From contig NZ_JAAVUP010000017.1 of the NCBI RefSeq assembly GCF_012163135.1, forward strand, positions 1-53,708: a stretch of DNA of 53,708 bases, written 5' to 3'. Shown piece by piece: positions 17,353 through 25,566 of the stretch (the stretch's first letter is position 1; each line of letters starts with the position of its first letter). Under the pieces are notes generated by a model. It had not been told where the DNA came from, ran no database searches, and saw nothing but the letters and a program-made list of their open reading frames with translations. The translations under genes and the position numbers were made by a program. The DNA is from Neoroseomonas oryzicola. Its GTDB lineage: Bacteria; Pseudomonadota; Alphaproteobacteria; Acetobacterales; Acetobacteraceae.

Positions 17353-17946
17353 ATGTTCACCACCAGGACCCTCACCGCGGCCCAGCTGCTGATCCTCACC
17401 ACCGCCGTGCAGGGGCCCGACCACGTGGTCCTGCCCCTGCCGCCGACGATCCGCGCCCGTGGAGGAGCGCAGCGCAATCTGCTCGGCGCCCTGCTCAAGA
17501 CGGAGCTCGTCGAGGAAGTGCCGGTCAATGACGCGACAATCGCCTGGCGGACCGACAAGGCCGGCCAGCAGCATGGCCTCCGCCTCACCGCAGCCGGTCT
17601 GGGCGCCGCCAGCGCCCCCGTCGTTGCGGCGGAAGCGGCGGGTGCCGGCGCCGACAAGGAAGATATCGCGCATTCGACGGGCGGCGACGCGGCCGTGGTC
17701 GACGAGCCTGCCGCTGACCAGGTCACGCAGGACGCCCCGCCGCCCCGCCCGACCGGCAAGCTGGGCGAGGTGCTGCGGGCGATCTCAGCCGAGGCGGGTG
17801 CGACGCTGGCGGAGATCACCACGCTGACCGGCTGGCTGCCGCATACCGCCCGCGCCGCGGTGACCGGACTGCGCAAGCGGGGCTACGACGTGGCGCTCAT
17901 CCAGCAGAACGGCCGCAAGGCCTACCGCCTCTCCTCGGTGGGCTGA
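17353..17946 (+). CDS. DUF3489-domain protein
   Basis: 197 residues with an AAGGAGCCATCCG ribosome site before ATG 17353. The C-terminal 70 residues (GKLGEVLRAISAEAGATLAE, TGWLPHTARAAVTGLRKRGY) form the winged-helix-like DUF3489 domain common in alphaproteobacterial mobile regions. The N-terminal half (about 1-75) has a small alpha/beta pattern (RNLLGALLKTELVEEV) and is followed by an Ala/acid-rich linker. Function is unknown; the DUF3489 unit looks like a DNA-binding helix-turn-helix. It is followed at 10 bp by DUF2924 and then a serine recombinase, an arrangement I recognise as a recurring mobile module. A regulatory or accessory role in recombination is inference from that context. Confidence 0.8.
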   Translation: MFTTRTLTAAQLLILTTAVQGPDHVVLPLPPTIRARGGAQRNLLGALLKTELVEEVPVNDATIAWRTDKAGQQHGLRLTAAGLGAASAPVVAAEAAGAGADKEDIAHSTGGDAAVVDEPAADQVTQDAPPPRPTGKLGEVLRAISAEAGATLAEITTLTGWLPHTARAAVTGLRKRGYDVALIQQNGRKAYRLSSVG

Positions 17947-17956
17947 CGAGGGGCGC

Positions 17957-18436
17957 ATGCCCAGGCTACGCAAGGCAGGCACTGGCGACTCGCCTGCCGC
18001 GACGCTGCGGCAGGCGTGGGAGCGCCTCCACGGCAGGGCGGCGCCCGCGGCACTTAGCCCGGATTTCCTGCAGCGGGACATCGCCTATCGCCTGCAGGCA
18101 GACCAACACGGCGGGCTCAGCCCCAAGGCCCGCCGCAGCTTGGCAGACCTGGCCAGCGGCGATCCTGCAAGGGTGCCGCAGCCGCGTTCGCTGACGCCGC
18201 GGATCAAGGCCGGCTCAACCCTGCTGCGGGAATGGCACGGCAGGACCTACGCCGTGCTGGCGCTGGAGGAGGGCTTCGAGATGGCGGGGCAGCGCTTTGC
18301 CTCCCTCTCGGAGGTCGCCCGCCAAATTACCGGCGCCCACTGGTCCGGGCCGAGGTTCTTCGGACTCCGGCGGGGCGGAACGGCCGTTGGAGCGAGGCCT
18401 GTCTGCCGACAGGCTGAGGACGCGCGCGATTCGTAG
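17957..18436 (+). CDS. DUF2924-domain protein
   Basis: 159 residues starting 10 bp after the DUF3489 gene with GAGGGGC before the ATG. The conserved DUF2924 core is visible as LRQAWERLHGR, FLQRDIAYRLQ, PRIKAGSTLLREWHGRTYAVL, FEMAGQRFASLSEVARQITG and HWSGPRFFGL. The final 25 residues are poorly conserved. These proteins nearly always lie directly upstream of a serine recombinase and are thought to be phage- or transposon-derived; the biochemical role is unknown. Its 3' end overlaps the probable recombinase start in another frame, suggesting co-translation. Confidence 0.82.
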   Translation: MPRLRKAGTGDSPAATLRQAWERLHGRAAPAALSPDFLQRDIAYRLQADQHGGLSPKARRSLADLASGDPARVPQPRSLTPRIKAGSTLLREWHGRTYAVLALEEGFEMAGQRFASLSEVARQITGAHWSGPRFFGLRRGGTAVGARPVCRQAEDARDS

Positions 18437-20165
18437 CCGTCGTGGCTCAGTTCAGCCTGCCGGCAGGACCGGCCTGCGCTGCGCCATCTACACCCGCAAA
18501 TCCTCCGAGGAGGGGCTGGAGCAGGAGTTCAACTCCCTCGATGCCCAGCGCGAGGCCTGCGAGGCATATATCCGCAGCCAGCGCCACGAGGGTTGGAATC
18601 TGCTGTCCGCCCGCTACGACGATGGCGGTCTCTCCGGGGGCACCATGAACCGCCTGGGGCTGCAGAGCCTCCTTGCCGATGTCGCCTCCGGCAAGGTCGA
18701 TCTGGTCGTCCTCTACAAGGTCGACCGTCTCACCCGTTCACTCTCGGATTTCGCCAAGATCGTCGAGGTGCTGGACGGCCATGGGGCCTCCTTCGTCTCG
18801 GTCACCCAACAGTTCAACACCACCACCAGCATGGGGCGGCTGACGCTGAACATGCTGCTGTCCTTCGCGAAGTTCGAGCGCGAGGTCACCGGCGAGCGCA
18901 TCCGCGACAAGATCGCCGCCTCCAAGCGCAAGGGGATGTGGATGGGCGGATCGGTCCCCCTCGGGTACGAGGTGAAGGACCGCAAGCTGGTGGTCCATTC
19001 GGCCGAGGCGGGGCGCGTCCGGGCCATTTACCGCGCCTATCTCGTCCTGGGCACGGTGCGGCTGGTGCAGCAGCACCTTGCGGAGAAGGGCATCACCGGC
19101 AAGGCAGGCCGCCCTCTGGCCCGTGGCGCTGTGTTCCACCTGCTGCAGAACCGGGTCTACCGGGGCGAGGTGGCCCATCGGGGCAACGTCTATCCTGGCG
19201 AGCACGCGGCGATCGTCGACACCGAGCTGTGGGAGGCGGTGCAGCAGGGTCTTGCCGCAAGCCGCGCCGACCGTCGCCTGGGCGGCAATGCCAGCCATCC
19301 GAGCCTGTTGGCCGGGATGGTCGCCGACGCCACTGGTGAGCCGATGGTCCCGACGCATGCGAACAAGGGTGGGCATCGGTACCGCTGCTACGTCTCGAAC
19401 GGGCTGATCACCGGCACGCGCGAGGAGCATGCAGATGCGCTTCGGGTTCCGGCGGCGGCGCTGGAACGGGTGGTTTTCGGAAGGATCGCCCGGCTGCTGT
19501 CTGACGGGCCAGAGCTACTCAGTACGCTGCGATCCGCCCGGGTGCTGCCGACGGAGGCTGCACAGCAGCGGCGGGTACTCGAGGCTGCGGGAAAGCTTGC
19601 GCGTCGTTGGCATCAGCAGGGTCATGCCGCGCAGCGGGAGATCCTGCTCGCCCTTCAGGCTGAGATGACTGTGCAGCGGCAGGAGATCACCATTAATCTC
19701 GCGCCGCATGGACTGCTTGCAGTCCTCGCTGGTAAGGGCGGCAGCGCCGCCACCGCGATCGACAAGCGCAACGGCAACGGGGATGATCGACATCTCCCGC
19801 GCGTCACACTCACTGAACCCGTGTCCCTGCGGCGCGGCGGTCGGGAGATCGCGCTGTTGGTGGGATCGACCGTCGCCGCCGATCGGTCGGACCCGTCGCT
19901 GGTTCGCCTGATCGCCAAGGCCTGGGCGCTGCGCGAAGCGTTGGTGTCGAGCACCGCACCCAGCCTGACCGCCGTCGCGGCGGAGCAGGGCATCTCGCAA
20001 TCCTATGCGACGCGACTGGTTCGCCTGGCCTGGCTGGCGCCCGACATCGTCGAGGCGATCCTCGGGGGCTGTCAGCCGGCGAACCTGACGGCATCGCGGC
20101 TGATGCAGGATACCCGCATCTCCACCGACTGGCACGATCAGCGCCGGGCGGCCGGATTTATCTGA
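18387..20165 (+). CDS. large serine recombinase (resolvase/invertase family)
   Basis: A site-specific recombinase of about 590 residues. The catalytic domain begins GLRCAIYTRKSSEEG, with the nucleophile Ser in YTRKS, followed by NSLDAQREACEAYI, the arginine motif YKVDRLTRSLSDF and GRLTLNMLLSFAKFEREVTG. The recombinase domain follows (GKAGRPLARGAVFHLLQNRVY), then a zinc-ribbon-like region with RYRCYVSNG. The cysteine set looks incomplete. No ATG precedes the catalytic domain in frame. TTG at 18387 is my choice; TTG at 18297 would lie deeper in DUF2924. It probably mobilises, or once mobilised, the local element together with the two DUF proteins. Downstream DNA carries palindromes and phased repeats that could be its targets. 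Confidence 0.85.
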   Translation: MERGLSADRLRTRAIRSRRGSVQPAGRTGLRCAIYTRKSSEEGLEQEFNSLDAQREACEAYIRSQRHEGWNLLSARYDDGGLSGGTMNRLGLQSLLADVASGKVDLVVLYKVDRLTRSLSDFAKIVEVLDGHGASFVSVTQQFNTTTSMGRLTLNMLLSFAKFEREVTGERIRDKIAASKRKGMWMGGSVPLGYEVKDRKLVVHSAEAGRVRAIYRAYLVLGTVRLVQQHLAEKGITGKAGRPLARGAVFHLLQNRVYRGEVAHRGNVYPGEHAAIVDTELWEAVQQGLAASRADRRLGGNASHPSLLAGMVADATGEPMVPTHANKGGHRYRCYVSNGLITGTREEHADALRVPAAALERVVFGRIARLLSDGPELLSTLRSARVLPTEAAQQRRVLEAAGKLARRWHQQGHAAQREILLALQAEMTVQRQEITINLAPHGLLAVLAGKGGSAATAIDKRNGNGDDRHLPRVTLTEPVSLRRGGREIALLVGSTVAADRSDPSLVRLIAKAWALREALVSSTAPSLTAVAAEQGISQSYATRLVRLAWLAPDIVEAILGGCQPANLTASRLMQDTRISTDWHDQRRAAGFI

Positions 20166-20443
20166 GCCGGAACGGTACGCCCGGCTGCTAAGGCTTGGGC
20201 AGCATCTCACCTGCGTTCAATGCCCACGAAAGCAGCTCCGACACGCGAGAGCTGAGGAGGGTCCGCCGCGCTAGGCCACGCCGCGGACCAGGGCATCTGA
20301 CCCCATCTGTACATGCCGAAATGGCCAGGAGAGACAGAACCGGCATTCAGCCAGCTGAACCCGCCGGGCCAGCGTCTCTCAGGTATGATTCGTTTGAGGC
20401 CCTCGCGTGTCGGGCCGGAAAGCCGGGCCTTTCGCGGGCTAGG

Positions 20444-20470
20444 GTCGCGGAGCCGTAAATCGTCCGCGAC
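20444..20470. repeat. 8-bp palindrome with 11-base spacer downstream of recombinase
   Basis: GTCGCGGA (20444-20451) and TCCGCGAC (20463-20470) form a perfect inverted repeat around an 11-base spacer. It lies in the 656-bp gene-free stretch 20166-20821, 280 bases past the recombinase stop. No coding region in that stretch shows a recognisable protein. The dyad could be an RNA hairpin (for example a terminator without a T tract), an operator, or part of a recombination site. Confidence 0.5.
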
Positions 20471-20535
20471 ACCGCGACTGCGTGGTTGTGGACGCAGCCC
20501 CCCGCGAACCCCTCTCTGCCGCCTGACAGCCTGAT

Positions 20536-20718
20536 TTCCCTGTTCTGCAGGGAAAGAACGGGGAAATCGGCGCCATGTCGGCCGTTCAGTGAGGCATCGG
20601 CCGGCTGGAAGGCGCGGAAATCGGCGGCTTCGGGGCGACATCCCCTGTGCGGCGGAACAGGGAATTGTTGAGCACCTTGCAGGGAATGCTCCGTACGGTT
20701 CAGGGATCATTGCGGGAA
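20536..20718. repeat. CAGGGAA repeat cluster with phased direct copies
   Basis: TTCCCTG (20536-20542) and CAGGGAA (20548-20554) form a perfect palindrome with a 5-base loop. A GGGGAA variant follows at 20560. Direct copies of CAGGGAA then occur at 20658-20664, 20680-20686 and 20701-20707 (last base T), spaced 22 and 21 bases, with a GCGGGAA variant at 20712. Spacing near two helical turns is typical of protein-binding iterons. The cluster ends about 100 bases before the Bug gene at 20822, on the right flank of the recombinase module. It may be a recombinase/accessory protein site, an att-like border, or a promoter operator. Confidence 0.55.
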
Positions 20719-20821
20719 GAAATGCTTGTTGGTCGCCTCAGGTCACCGCCCGTTGCCGTCCGGGCAATGTCGCGACAGGCTCACGTGCCAGACACATCGA
20801 AACGCGGCAGAGAGGACAAGA

Positions 20822-21796
20822 ATGACCGGGATCCGGAGGCGTTGGATGCTGAGTGGGGCGCTTGCCCTGCTGGGGATGCGCGCGATGGCTCAGCCTGCTT
20901 GGCCTGAGCGACCCGTGCGCGTCGTCGTCCCCTTCCCGCCAGGCGGGTCGAACGACATCGTGGCGCGGTTCCTCGCGGAGGCGCTGCGCGACCGTCTCGG
21001 CCAGCCCTTTCTCGTGGAGAATCGCGGCGGCGCGGGCGGCAACATTGGCGCGGACGTTGTCGCGAAGGCCGCCCCGGACGGCCATACGCTGCTCGTCAGC
21101 GCGCCGCCGGCCCTCGTCATCAACGAACACCTCTACCGCAGCATGCCCTTCAGCCCGGAGCGGGACCTGATGCCCGTCGCGCTCGTCGCCGCGGTGCCGA
21201 TCGTGCTGATCGTGCCGGCCGACAGTTCGGCGCGCAGCCTGGGCGATCTCATCGCCATGGCGCGGCGCGAGCCGGGGCGACTCTCCTTCGGCTCATCATC
21301 GATCGGCGGGACCAATCACCTCGCGGGCGAGTTGCTGAAGAGCATGGCCAGCATCGACATCGTGCACGTGCCCTACCGCGGCGCAGCGCCGGCCATGACG
21401 GACCTGATCGCCGGTCGCCTGCAGTTGTACTTCGACAACATGCCCGGCGTTCTGCCGCAGGTGCGCGAGGGACGCGTGCGCGCACTGGCCGTCGCCGGAG
21501 CGCAACGTGCGGCGGCGATGCCCGATCTGCCGACCATGGCCGAAGCCGGCCTGCCGGGCTTCGAGGCTTCGTCCTGGTTCGGCATGGCCGCGCCGGGCGG
21601 CACGCCGCCGACGCTGGTCACGCGGATCAACGCCGCGGTGCTGGCCGCCTTGGCCGAACCCGCGCTCCGCGAGCGGCTCGCCGGCGCCGGTGCCGAGCCC
21701 GGTACGCTCGACGCCGAGGGCTTTGCACGCTTCGTCGCCGCCGAGCGCGAGCGCTGGGGTCAGGTCGTGCGCGCCTCCGGCGCGCGCGCGGACTAG
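20822..21796 (+). CDS. Bug/TctC-family periplasmic binding protein
   Basis: 324 residues with a GAGAGGAC ribosome site before ATG 20822. A signal peptide covers about 1-23 (MTGIRRRWMLSGALALLGMR, cleaved near AMA-QPAW). The mature protein starts with the family pattern WPERPVRVVVPFPPGGSNDI, followed by NRGGAGGNIGADVVAKAAPDGHTLL. These are the two loops that hold a carboxylate ligand through water in Bug proteins. Family members capture small mono-, di- or tricarboxylates or related acids for TctAB-type carriers. No TctA/TctB lies in this window, so it is an orphan receptor that must share a carrier. Its stop overlaps the convergent hydrolase stop by 4 bp (CTAG). Confidence 0.9.
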   Translation: MTGIRRRWMLSGALALLGMRAMAQPAWPERPVRVVVPFPPGGSNDIVARFLAEALRDRLGQPFLVENRGGAGGNIGADVVAKAAPDGHTLLVSAPPALVINEHLYRSMPFSPERDLMPVALVAAVPIVLIVPADSSARSLGDLIAMARREPGRLSFGSSSIGGTNHLAGELLKSMASIDIVHVPYRGAAPAMTDLIAGRLQLYFDNMPGVLPQVREGRVRALAVAGAQRAAAMPDLPTMAEAGLPGFEASSWFGMAAPGGTPPTLVTRINAAVLAALAEPALRERLAGAGAEPGTLDAEGFARFVAAERERWGQVVRASGARAD

Positions 21797-22593
21797 GAGG
21801 CGAACAGGAAGTCCCGCACCAGCGCCGCCGTCTCGTCCGGGTCCGAGGCGGCGACGTGGTAGCTGTCATTCTCCAGCACAACGAGGCGCGACCGCGGTAT
21901 GCGCTCCTGCCAGGCGCGGACGGTGTCGACGGAGCCAAGGCCGCTGCCCGTCGTGGTGACGACGAGCGTCGGCGCGACGATGCGATCGACTTCCGCCGTC
22001 ACGTCGACGCCCGGCACCATCTGCAGGAAGCCTTCCAGCGTCGAGGCGGCGGTGCGCCCCATCATCTGCGCCCACCATTCGAGCTGTTCGGGGGTCATTC
22101 GGCTGCCCATTCGGCCCGCATTGGTCGCGCGCACCCAGGCGAGCACGCCTTCCTGGGCAATCTGCGTCCGCCACGACGGCGTCCGGCTGATCATGTCCCG
22201 CAGTGATGCTGGGGCGCCGAGCACGGCGAGTCGATCCACCAGCGCAGGATGCCGCGCCGCAACGGCAAGCGCGATGGTCCCGCCGATCTTGCCCCCGACG
22301 AGGTGGACCTTTGCCAAGCCCAGCGAGGCGATGACCCTGACAACGTCGTCGACCAACGCATCGAATCGCCAGGGGTGATCGGCCGGCAAAGAAGGGCTTG
22401 CGCCATAGCCCCGCAGGTCAAGACGCGCGACGCGCGCACGGCGCGATAAGGCCGGGACGAAGGCGCGGAACGCCTCTCCGCACTCGGCCAAGCCGTGGAT
22501 CATGAGCACGGTCGGCGCCTGCACCCAGGGGTCGGTGAAGTCGTCCAGGCTGACATGGACCCGGATCCCCGGCGTAGTCTCGATCATCGGCAT
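21793..22593 (-). CDS. alpha/beta-hydrolase with nucleophile Ser replaced by Lys
   Basis: 266 residues from ATG 22591-22593, with GAGGAACC before it. The fold is clear: VLMIHGLAECGEAFRAFVPA (oxyanion strand), ARLDLRGYGASP, VHLVGGKIGGTIALAVAARH, and late LVVLENDSYHVAASDPDE carrying the catalytic His. The nucleophile elbow, normally GxSxG, reads G-G-K-I-G at residues 100-104, so the Ser is Lys102. Ordinary esterase chemistry would be impossible. Possible roles are a lyase, hydratase or dioxygenase-type activity, or a binding protein. It lies 13 bp after the SDR gene in a minus-strand pair and resembles the hydrolase at 24547-25389, which keeps its Ser. Confidence 0.8.
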   Translation of the reverse strand: MPMIETTPGIRVHVSLDDFTDPWVQAPTVLMIHGLAECGEAFRAFVPALSRRARVARLDLRGYGASPSLPADHPWRFDALVDDVVRVIASLGLAKVHLVGGKIGGTIALAVAARHPALVDRLAVLGAPASLRDMISRTPSWRTQIAQEGVLAWVRATNAGRMGSRMTPEQLEWWAQMMGRTAASTLEGFLQMVPGVDVTAEVDRIVAPTLVVTTTGSGLGSVDTVRAWQERIPRSRLVVLENDSYHVAASDPDETAALVRDFLFAS

Positions 22594-22606
22594 GCGGCTT
22601 GGTTCC

Positions 22607-23395
22607 TCAGATACAGCGCGTTCCGCCGCCATCGATATCGATGTTCGTGCCAGTGATGAAGCCCGCGCGGTCGGAGCAGAGGAAGGCGACGAGGCCGGAG
22701 CATTCCTCCGGCGTGCCGAGCCGGCCGAGCGCCACGGTCGCGATCGCTGCGGCGTTCTCCTGGCCTGCACTCCGGCCCATGTCAGCCGCACCTTGCGCCA
22801 CGACCGTCTCCCAGCGTGGCGTCGCGATGGGGCCAGGATTGACGCCAGTGACGAGCACGTTGTCCGGCGCGCACTCGGCGGCCAGGGCCAGGGTAAAGGA
22901 CAGCAGCGAGGCATTCACCGCGCTGCCGGTGATGTAGTTCGGTCGAGGCTGGTGGCCGGATCGGCCAATGATGTTGATGACGCGCCCCCATTTCCGCTGG
23001 CGCATCGGCGGTGTCAGGATTCGCGCGCAGCGCATGTAGCCCATCAGCTTGAGATTGATGGACTTCATCCAGGTCTCGTCCGGCGTGTCGCCGATGCGTC
23101 CCATCGGCGTCGCGCCGGCATTGTTTACCAGGATGTCCACCTGCCCGAGCGCCGCCTGGGCCTTGGCTATCGCGGCGTCGAGCTGCACGGCATCGGTCAG
23201 GTCCGCAGGCACGGGGATGCAGCGGGCGTTGGTCTCGCGGGCGATATCCGCCGCCGCCGCCTCGAGCCGCGCCGTGTCGCGCGCGACGATGACCACCGAC
23301 ACGCCTTCCTGGGCCAACTCTCTTGCGATGGCGCGCCCGATGCCGAGCGAGCCGCCGGTGACGACGGCAGTCTTTCCCCTGAGACCGAGCTCCAT
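22607..23395 (-). CDS. atypical SDR-family protein (catalytic Ser and Lys missing)
   Basis: 262 residues from the ATG at 23395 (a GGGGGAAAC ribosome site precedes; a start 15 bases further up is possible). The dinucleotide-binding motif TGGSLGIG (13-20) and NNAGA (91-95) are intact. The catalytic region reads INIIGRSGHQPRPNYITGSA: Tyr154 is present, but position 158, where YxxxK needs Lys, is Ser. The position 13 residues before Tyr, normally Ser, is Asn. This resembles a divergent SDR subgroup with YxxGS-type sites, whose chemistry is unclear to me. It probably acts with the two hydrolases on an acid imported by the neighbouring Bug proteins; this is inference from gene order. Confidence 0.83.
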   Translation of the reverse strand: MELGLRGKTAVVTGGSLGIGRAIARELAQEGVSVVIVARDTARLEAAAADIARETNARCIPVPADLTDAVQLDAAIAKAQAALGQVDILVNNAGATPMGRIGDTPDETWMKSINLKLMGYMRCARILTPPMRQRKWGRVINIIGRSGHQPRPNYITGSAVNASLLSFTLALAAECAPDNVLVTGVNPGPIATPRWETVVAQGAADMGRSAGQENAAAIATVALGRLGTPEECSGLVAFLCSDRAGFITGTNIDIDGGGTRCI

Positions 23396-23558
23396 GATCG
23401 TTTCCCCCACCCCCCCAAAATTCGTGATCCGGCGACACTCCCGCGCGGTATGAGGGCGCTGTCAATCAGGTGCATTGCCGCGGTGGCATCGCGGACCTAC
23501 CGTTGCCTGTGACGACCGGGCCCGCCGAAGGCACCGGCGCGAGGGAGACAGAGACGCC

Positions 23559-24536
23559 ATGACCGCCAACCTTCCCTTGGGCCGTCGCAGCGCGTTAGCC
23601 CTCGCGGCCACGCTGGCCGCCGCCCCCGTGCGCGCGCAGGCATGGCCGACACGACCCGTGCGCTTGGTGGTGCCATTCCCGCCAGGCGGTCCCGCGGATG
23701 CGATCGGGCGCATCCTTGGCGAGAGGCTTGCGGAAATCTGGGGGCAGCCGGTCGTCATCGACAACCGCGGCGGTGCCGGTGGCAATATCGGCGCGGATAT
23801 CGTCGCCAAAGCCGTGCCGGACGGACACACCCTGCTGCTCGCCGCGTCGTCTCATGTTCAGGGCGCCGCGCTCTACCGCCGCCTGGCCTTCGACCCGATT
23901 CAGGACTTCACGCCGATCACGCAGGTCGCCTACTACAGCCTTGTCGTCGTCGTGCATCCCTCGGTGCCGGCGATGAACCTCCGGGATCTGGAGGCGCTGA
24001 TGCGCGCCAATCCCGGCCAGGTCACCGTCACCTCTGCCGGCGTTGGCACGCCCACCCATCTCACGGCGGAGCTCTTCCGCATCCGCGCCGGGCTCGAATT
24101 CACGCATGTCCCCTTCCAGGGGGCGGCGCCGGCACATACCGCGCTGCTCGCGGGGCAGGTGCAAGCGATGTTCCACAATCCGGTGCTGGCCGTGCCGGCC
24201 GTGCAGGCCGGTCGCCTGCGTGCCCTCGCCACGACGGGCGCAGCGCGCGCCGCGGCTCTGCCGGAGATACCGACCCTCGCCGAGTCCGGCTATCCGGGCT
24301 TCGACGCCGGGACCTGGTATGCGGTTCTCGGCCCGGCTGGTATTCCGGCGCCGGTCGTGGCGAAAATCGATACCGATCTCCGACGTGTGGTGGCGCTGCC
24401 CGTCGTGAAGGACCGATTTGCCGCCCAATCCCTCGAGACGCGCGACCTTGGTCCAGAGGCCCTGGCCACGCTCATGCGGGACGAACTCGAAAGCTGGGGC
24501 GCACTCATCCAGCGGCTCAACATCCGGCAGGACTGA
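23559..24536 (+). CDS. Bug/TctC-family periplasmic binding protein
   Basis: 325 residues from ATG 23559, with GAGGGAGAC upstream. Signal peptide about 1-26 (GRRSALALAATLAAAPVRAQ), then WPTRPVRLVVPFPPGGPADA and NRGGAGGNIGADIVAKAVPD, the two conserved Bug ligand loops. It is a paralogue of the protein at 20822-21796 and is likewise followed convergently by an alpha/beta-hydrolase, 10 bp away. The 163-bp spacer to the divergent SDR gene should hold promoters for both. Likely a high-affinity receptor for an organic acid. The TctAB carrier is not in the window. Confidence 0.9.
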   Translation: MTANLPLGRRSALALAATLAAAPVRAQAWPTRPVRLVVPFPPGGPADAIGRILGERLAEIWGQPVVIDNRGGAGGNIGADIVAKAVPDGHTLLLAASSHVQGAALYRRLAFDPIQDFTPITQVAYYSLVVVVHPSVPAMNLRDLEALMRANPGQVTVTSAGVGTPTHLTAELFRIRAGLEFTHVPFQGAAPAHTALLAGQVQAMFHNPVLAVPAVQAGRLRALATTGAARAAALPEIPTLAESGYPGFDAGTWYAVLGPAGIPAPVVAKIDTDLRRVVALPVVKDRFAAQSLETRDLGPEALATLMRDELESWGALIQRLNIRQD

Positions 24537-24546
24537 CCCCGGGGCG

Positions 24547-25389
24547 TCACTCGCGGTTGGAGACGCCGTCCACTTCACCGCAGAAGTGCAGAAGGGATGT
24601 CGCGCAGGCGCCCGGCATCAGCACCTGGATCGCGTGGAAGCGCGTGGGCAGGTTGATGACGCGGATGCCCGGGATGCTCGCGCGGATCTGCGCTTCCTCA
24701 TGCCCGGTCACCACGCCTGCTGTGGGATAGAGGCCCAGGGTCGGCACCTTCACCTGCGGCAGGTAGGATGACACGTCCACCCTCGCCGCGACGCGCGAGA
24801 GCGCGATCAGTACTTCGACATCCGACTTGCCCATCTCCTCCGCGTACCAGCGCACCAGGGCGGGGTCGGCCTCGGGCGGGAAGCGTGTCGCGACGTTCAC
24901 GGCCTCGGACCATCCCTTGCTGCCCATGATGCGCAAGGCGTCCTGCCAGGAGTCATGCCCGCAGGCAAAAGCTTCCTGCGTTGCCCGAGGGATCGTCACT
25001 GGCGCGGCGAGCAGCGTGAGGCTTCGTAGACGCTCGGGGATGGTGGCGCCCATCACGATGCCGAGGATGCCGCCCAGGGACTCCCCGCAGTAATGCACCG
25101 GTGCCCCGCCGCCGAGATGGTCCATGACCGTGACCAGGTCCTCGAGGAAGCCGTCGACATGAATACCCTGATGTGGGTCGAAGGCGAGGGGCGACTGCCC
25201 GAGCCCGCGCAGGTCCGGGCAGGCAACGCGGTAGAAGCGCGACAGGTAGGGGATCCAGGACCGCCAGAAGATGCCCGAACGGCCGTAGCCATGCTGGAGG
25301 ACAAGCCAGGGTGCGTCGCGCCATGGGTCAGTATGGTCGTGAATGGCGACGTGCAGCGTCGGCCGGCCTGGGCGTGCGATCATCGGCAT
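24547..25389 (-). CDS. alpha/beta-hydrolase
   Basis: 280 residues starting MPMIARPGRP with GAGGAACGCCCC before the ATG. The nucleophile elbow is intact (C-G-E-S-L-G-G, Ser104). LVLQHGYGRSGIFWRSW forms the oxyanion strand and LPTRFHAIQVLMPGA contains the candidate catalytic His. The protein resembles epoxide hydrolase/dienelactone-type single-domain hydrolases and shares its N-terminal pattern (MPMI, xxHxDPW) with the Ser-to-Lys paralogue at 21793-22593. The repeated Bug-plus-hydrolase layout suggests a duplicated import-and-hydrolysis unit for an ester, lactone or acid. Substrate unknown. Confidence 0.85.
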   Translation of the reverse strand: MPMIARPGRPTLHVAIHDHTDPWRDAPWLVLQHGYGRSGIFWRSWIPYLSRFYRVACPDLRGLGQSPLAFDPHQGIHVDGFLEDLVTVMDHLGGGAPVHYCGESLGGILGIVMGATIPERLRSLTLLAAPVTIPRATQEAFACGHDSWQDALRIMGSKGWSEAVNVATRFPPEADPALVRWYAEEMGKSDVEVLIALSRVAARVDVSSYLPQVKVPTLGLYPTAGVVTGHEEAQIRASIPGIRVINLPTRFHAIQVLMPGACATSLLHFCGEVDGVSNRE

Positions 25390-25566
25390 GGGGCGTTCCT
25401 CTACATTTCTGCAGCGACGCTATCGCGCCTGGGCCGGCTGAGTGAGTCCTCGCATGCAATTCGACTGTCCGCATGCCCATGAGCATGGGGTAAGAGGGCC
25501 ACACAAGGGTGGTTCTGCTCGCCGCAATCCGTGCGCCCGGTCGTCGGCGGTCATCGGAAGCTGTGC

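Noticed and set aside
16779..17876. 365-codon minus-strand open frame across the PepSY and DUF3489 region
   Set aside because: The composition is Arg/Ser/Ala-rich without any family pattern, and it overlaps better-supported genes on the plus strand.
20207..20710. 167-codon minus-strand open frame after the recombinase
   Set aside because: No domain is recognisable, and it spans the palindromes and phased repeats. I treat the region as noncoding.
20536..20718. CRISPR-like reading of the repeat cluster
   Set aside because: The repeats are 7 bases long, partly inverted and have no uniform spacers. No cas genes are present anywhere in the window.
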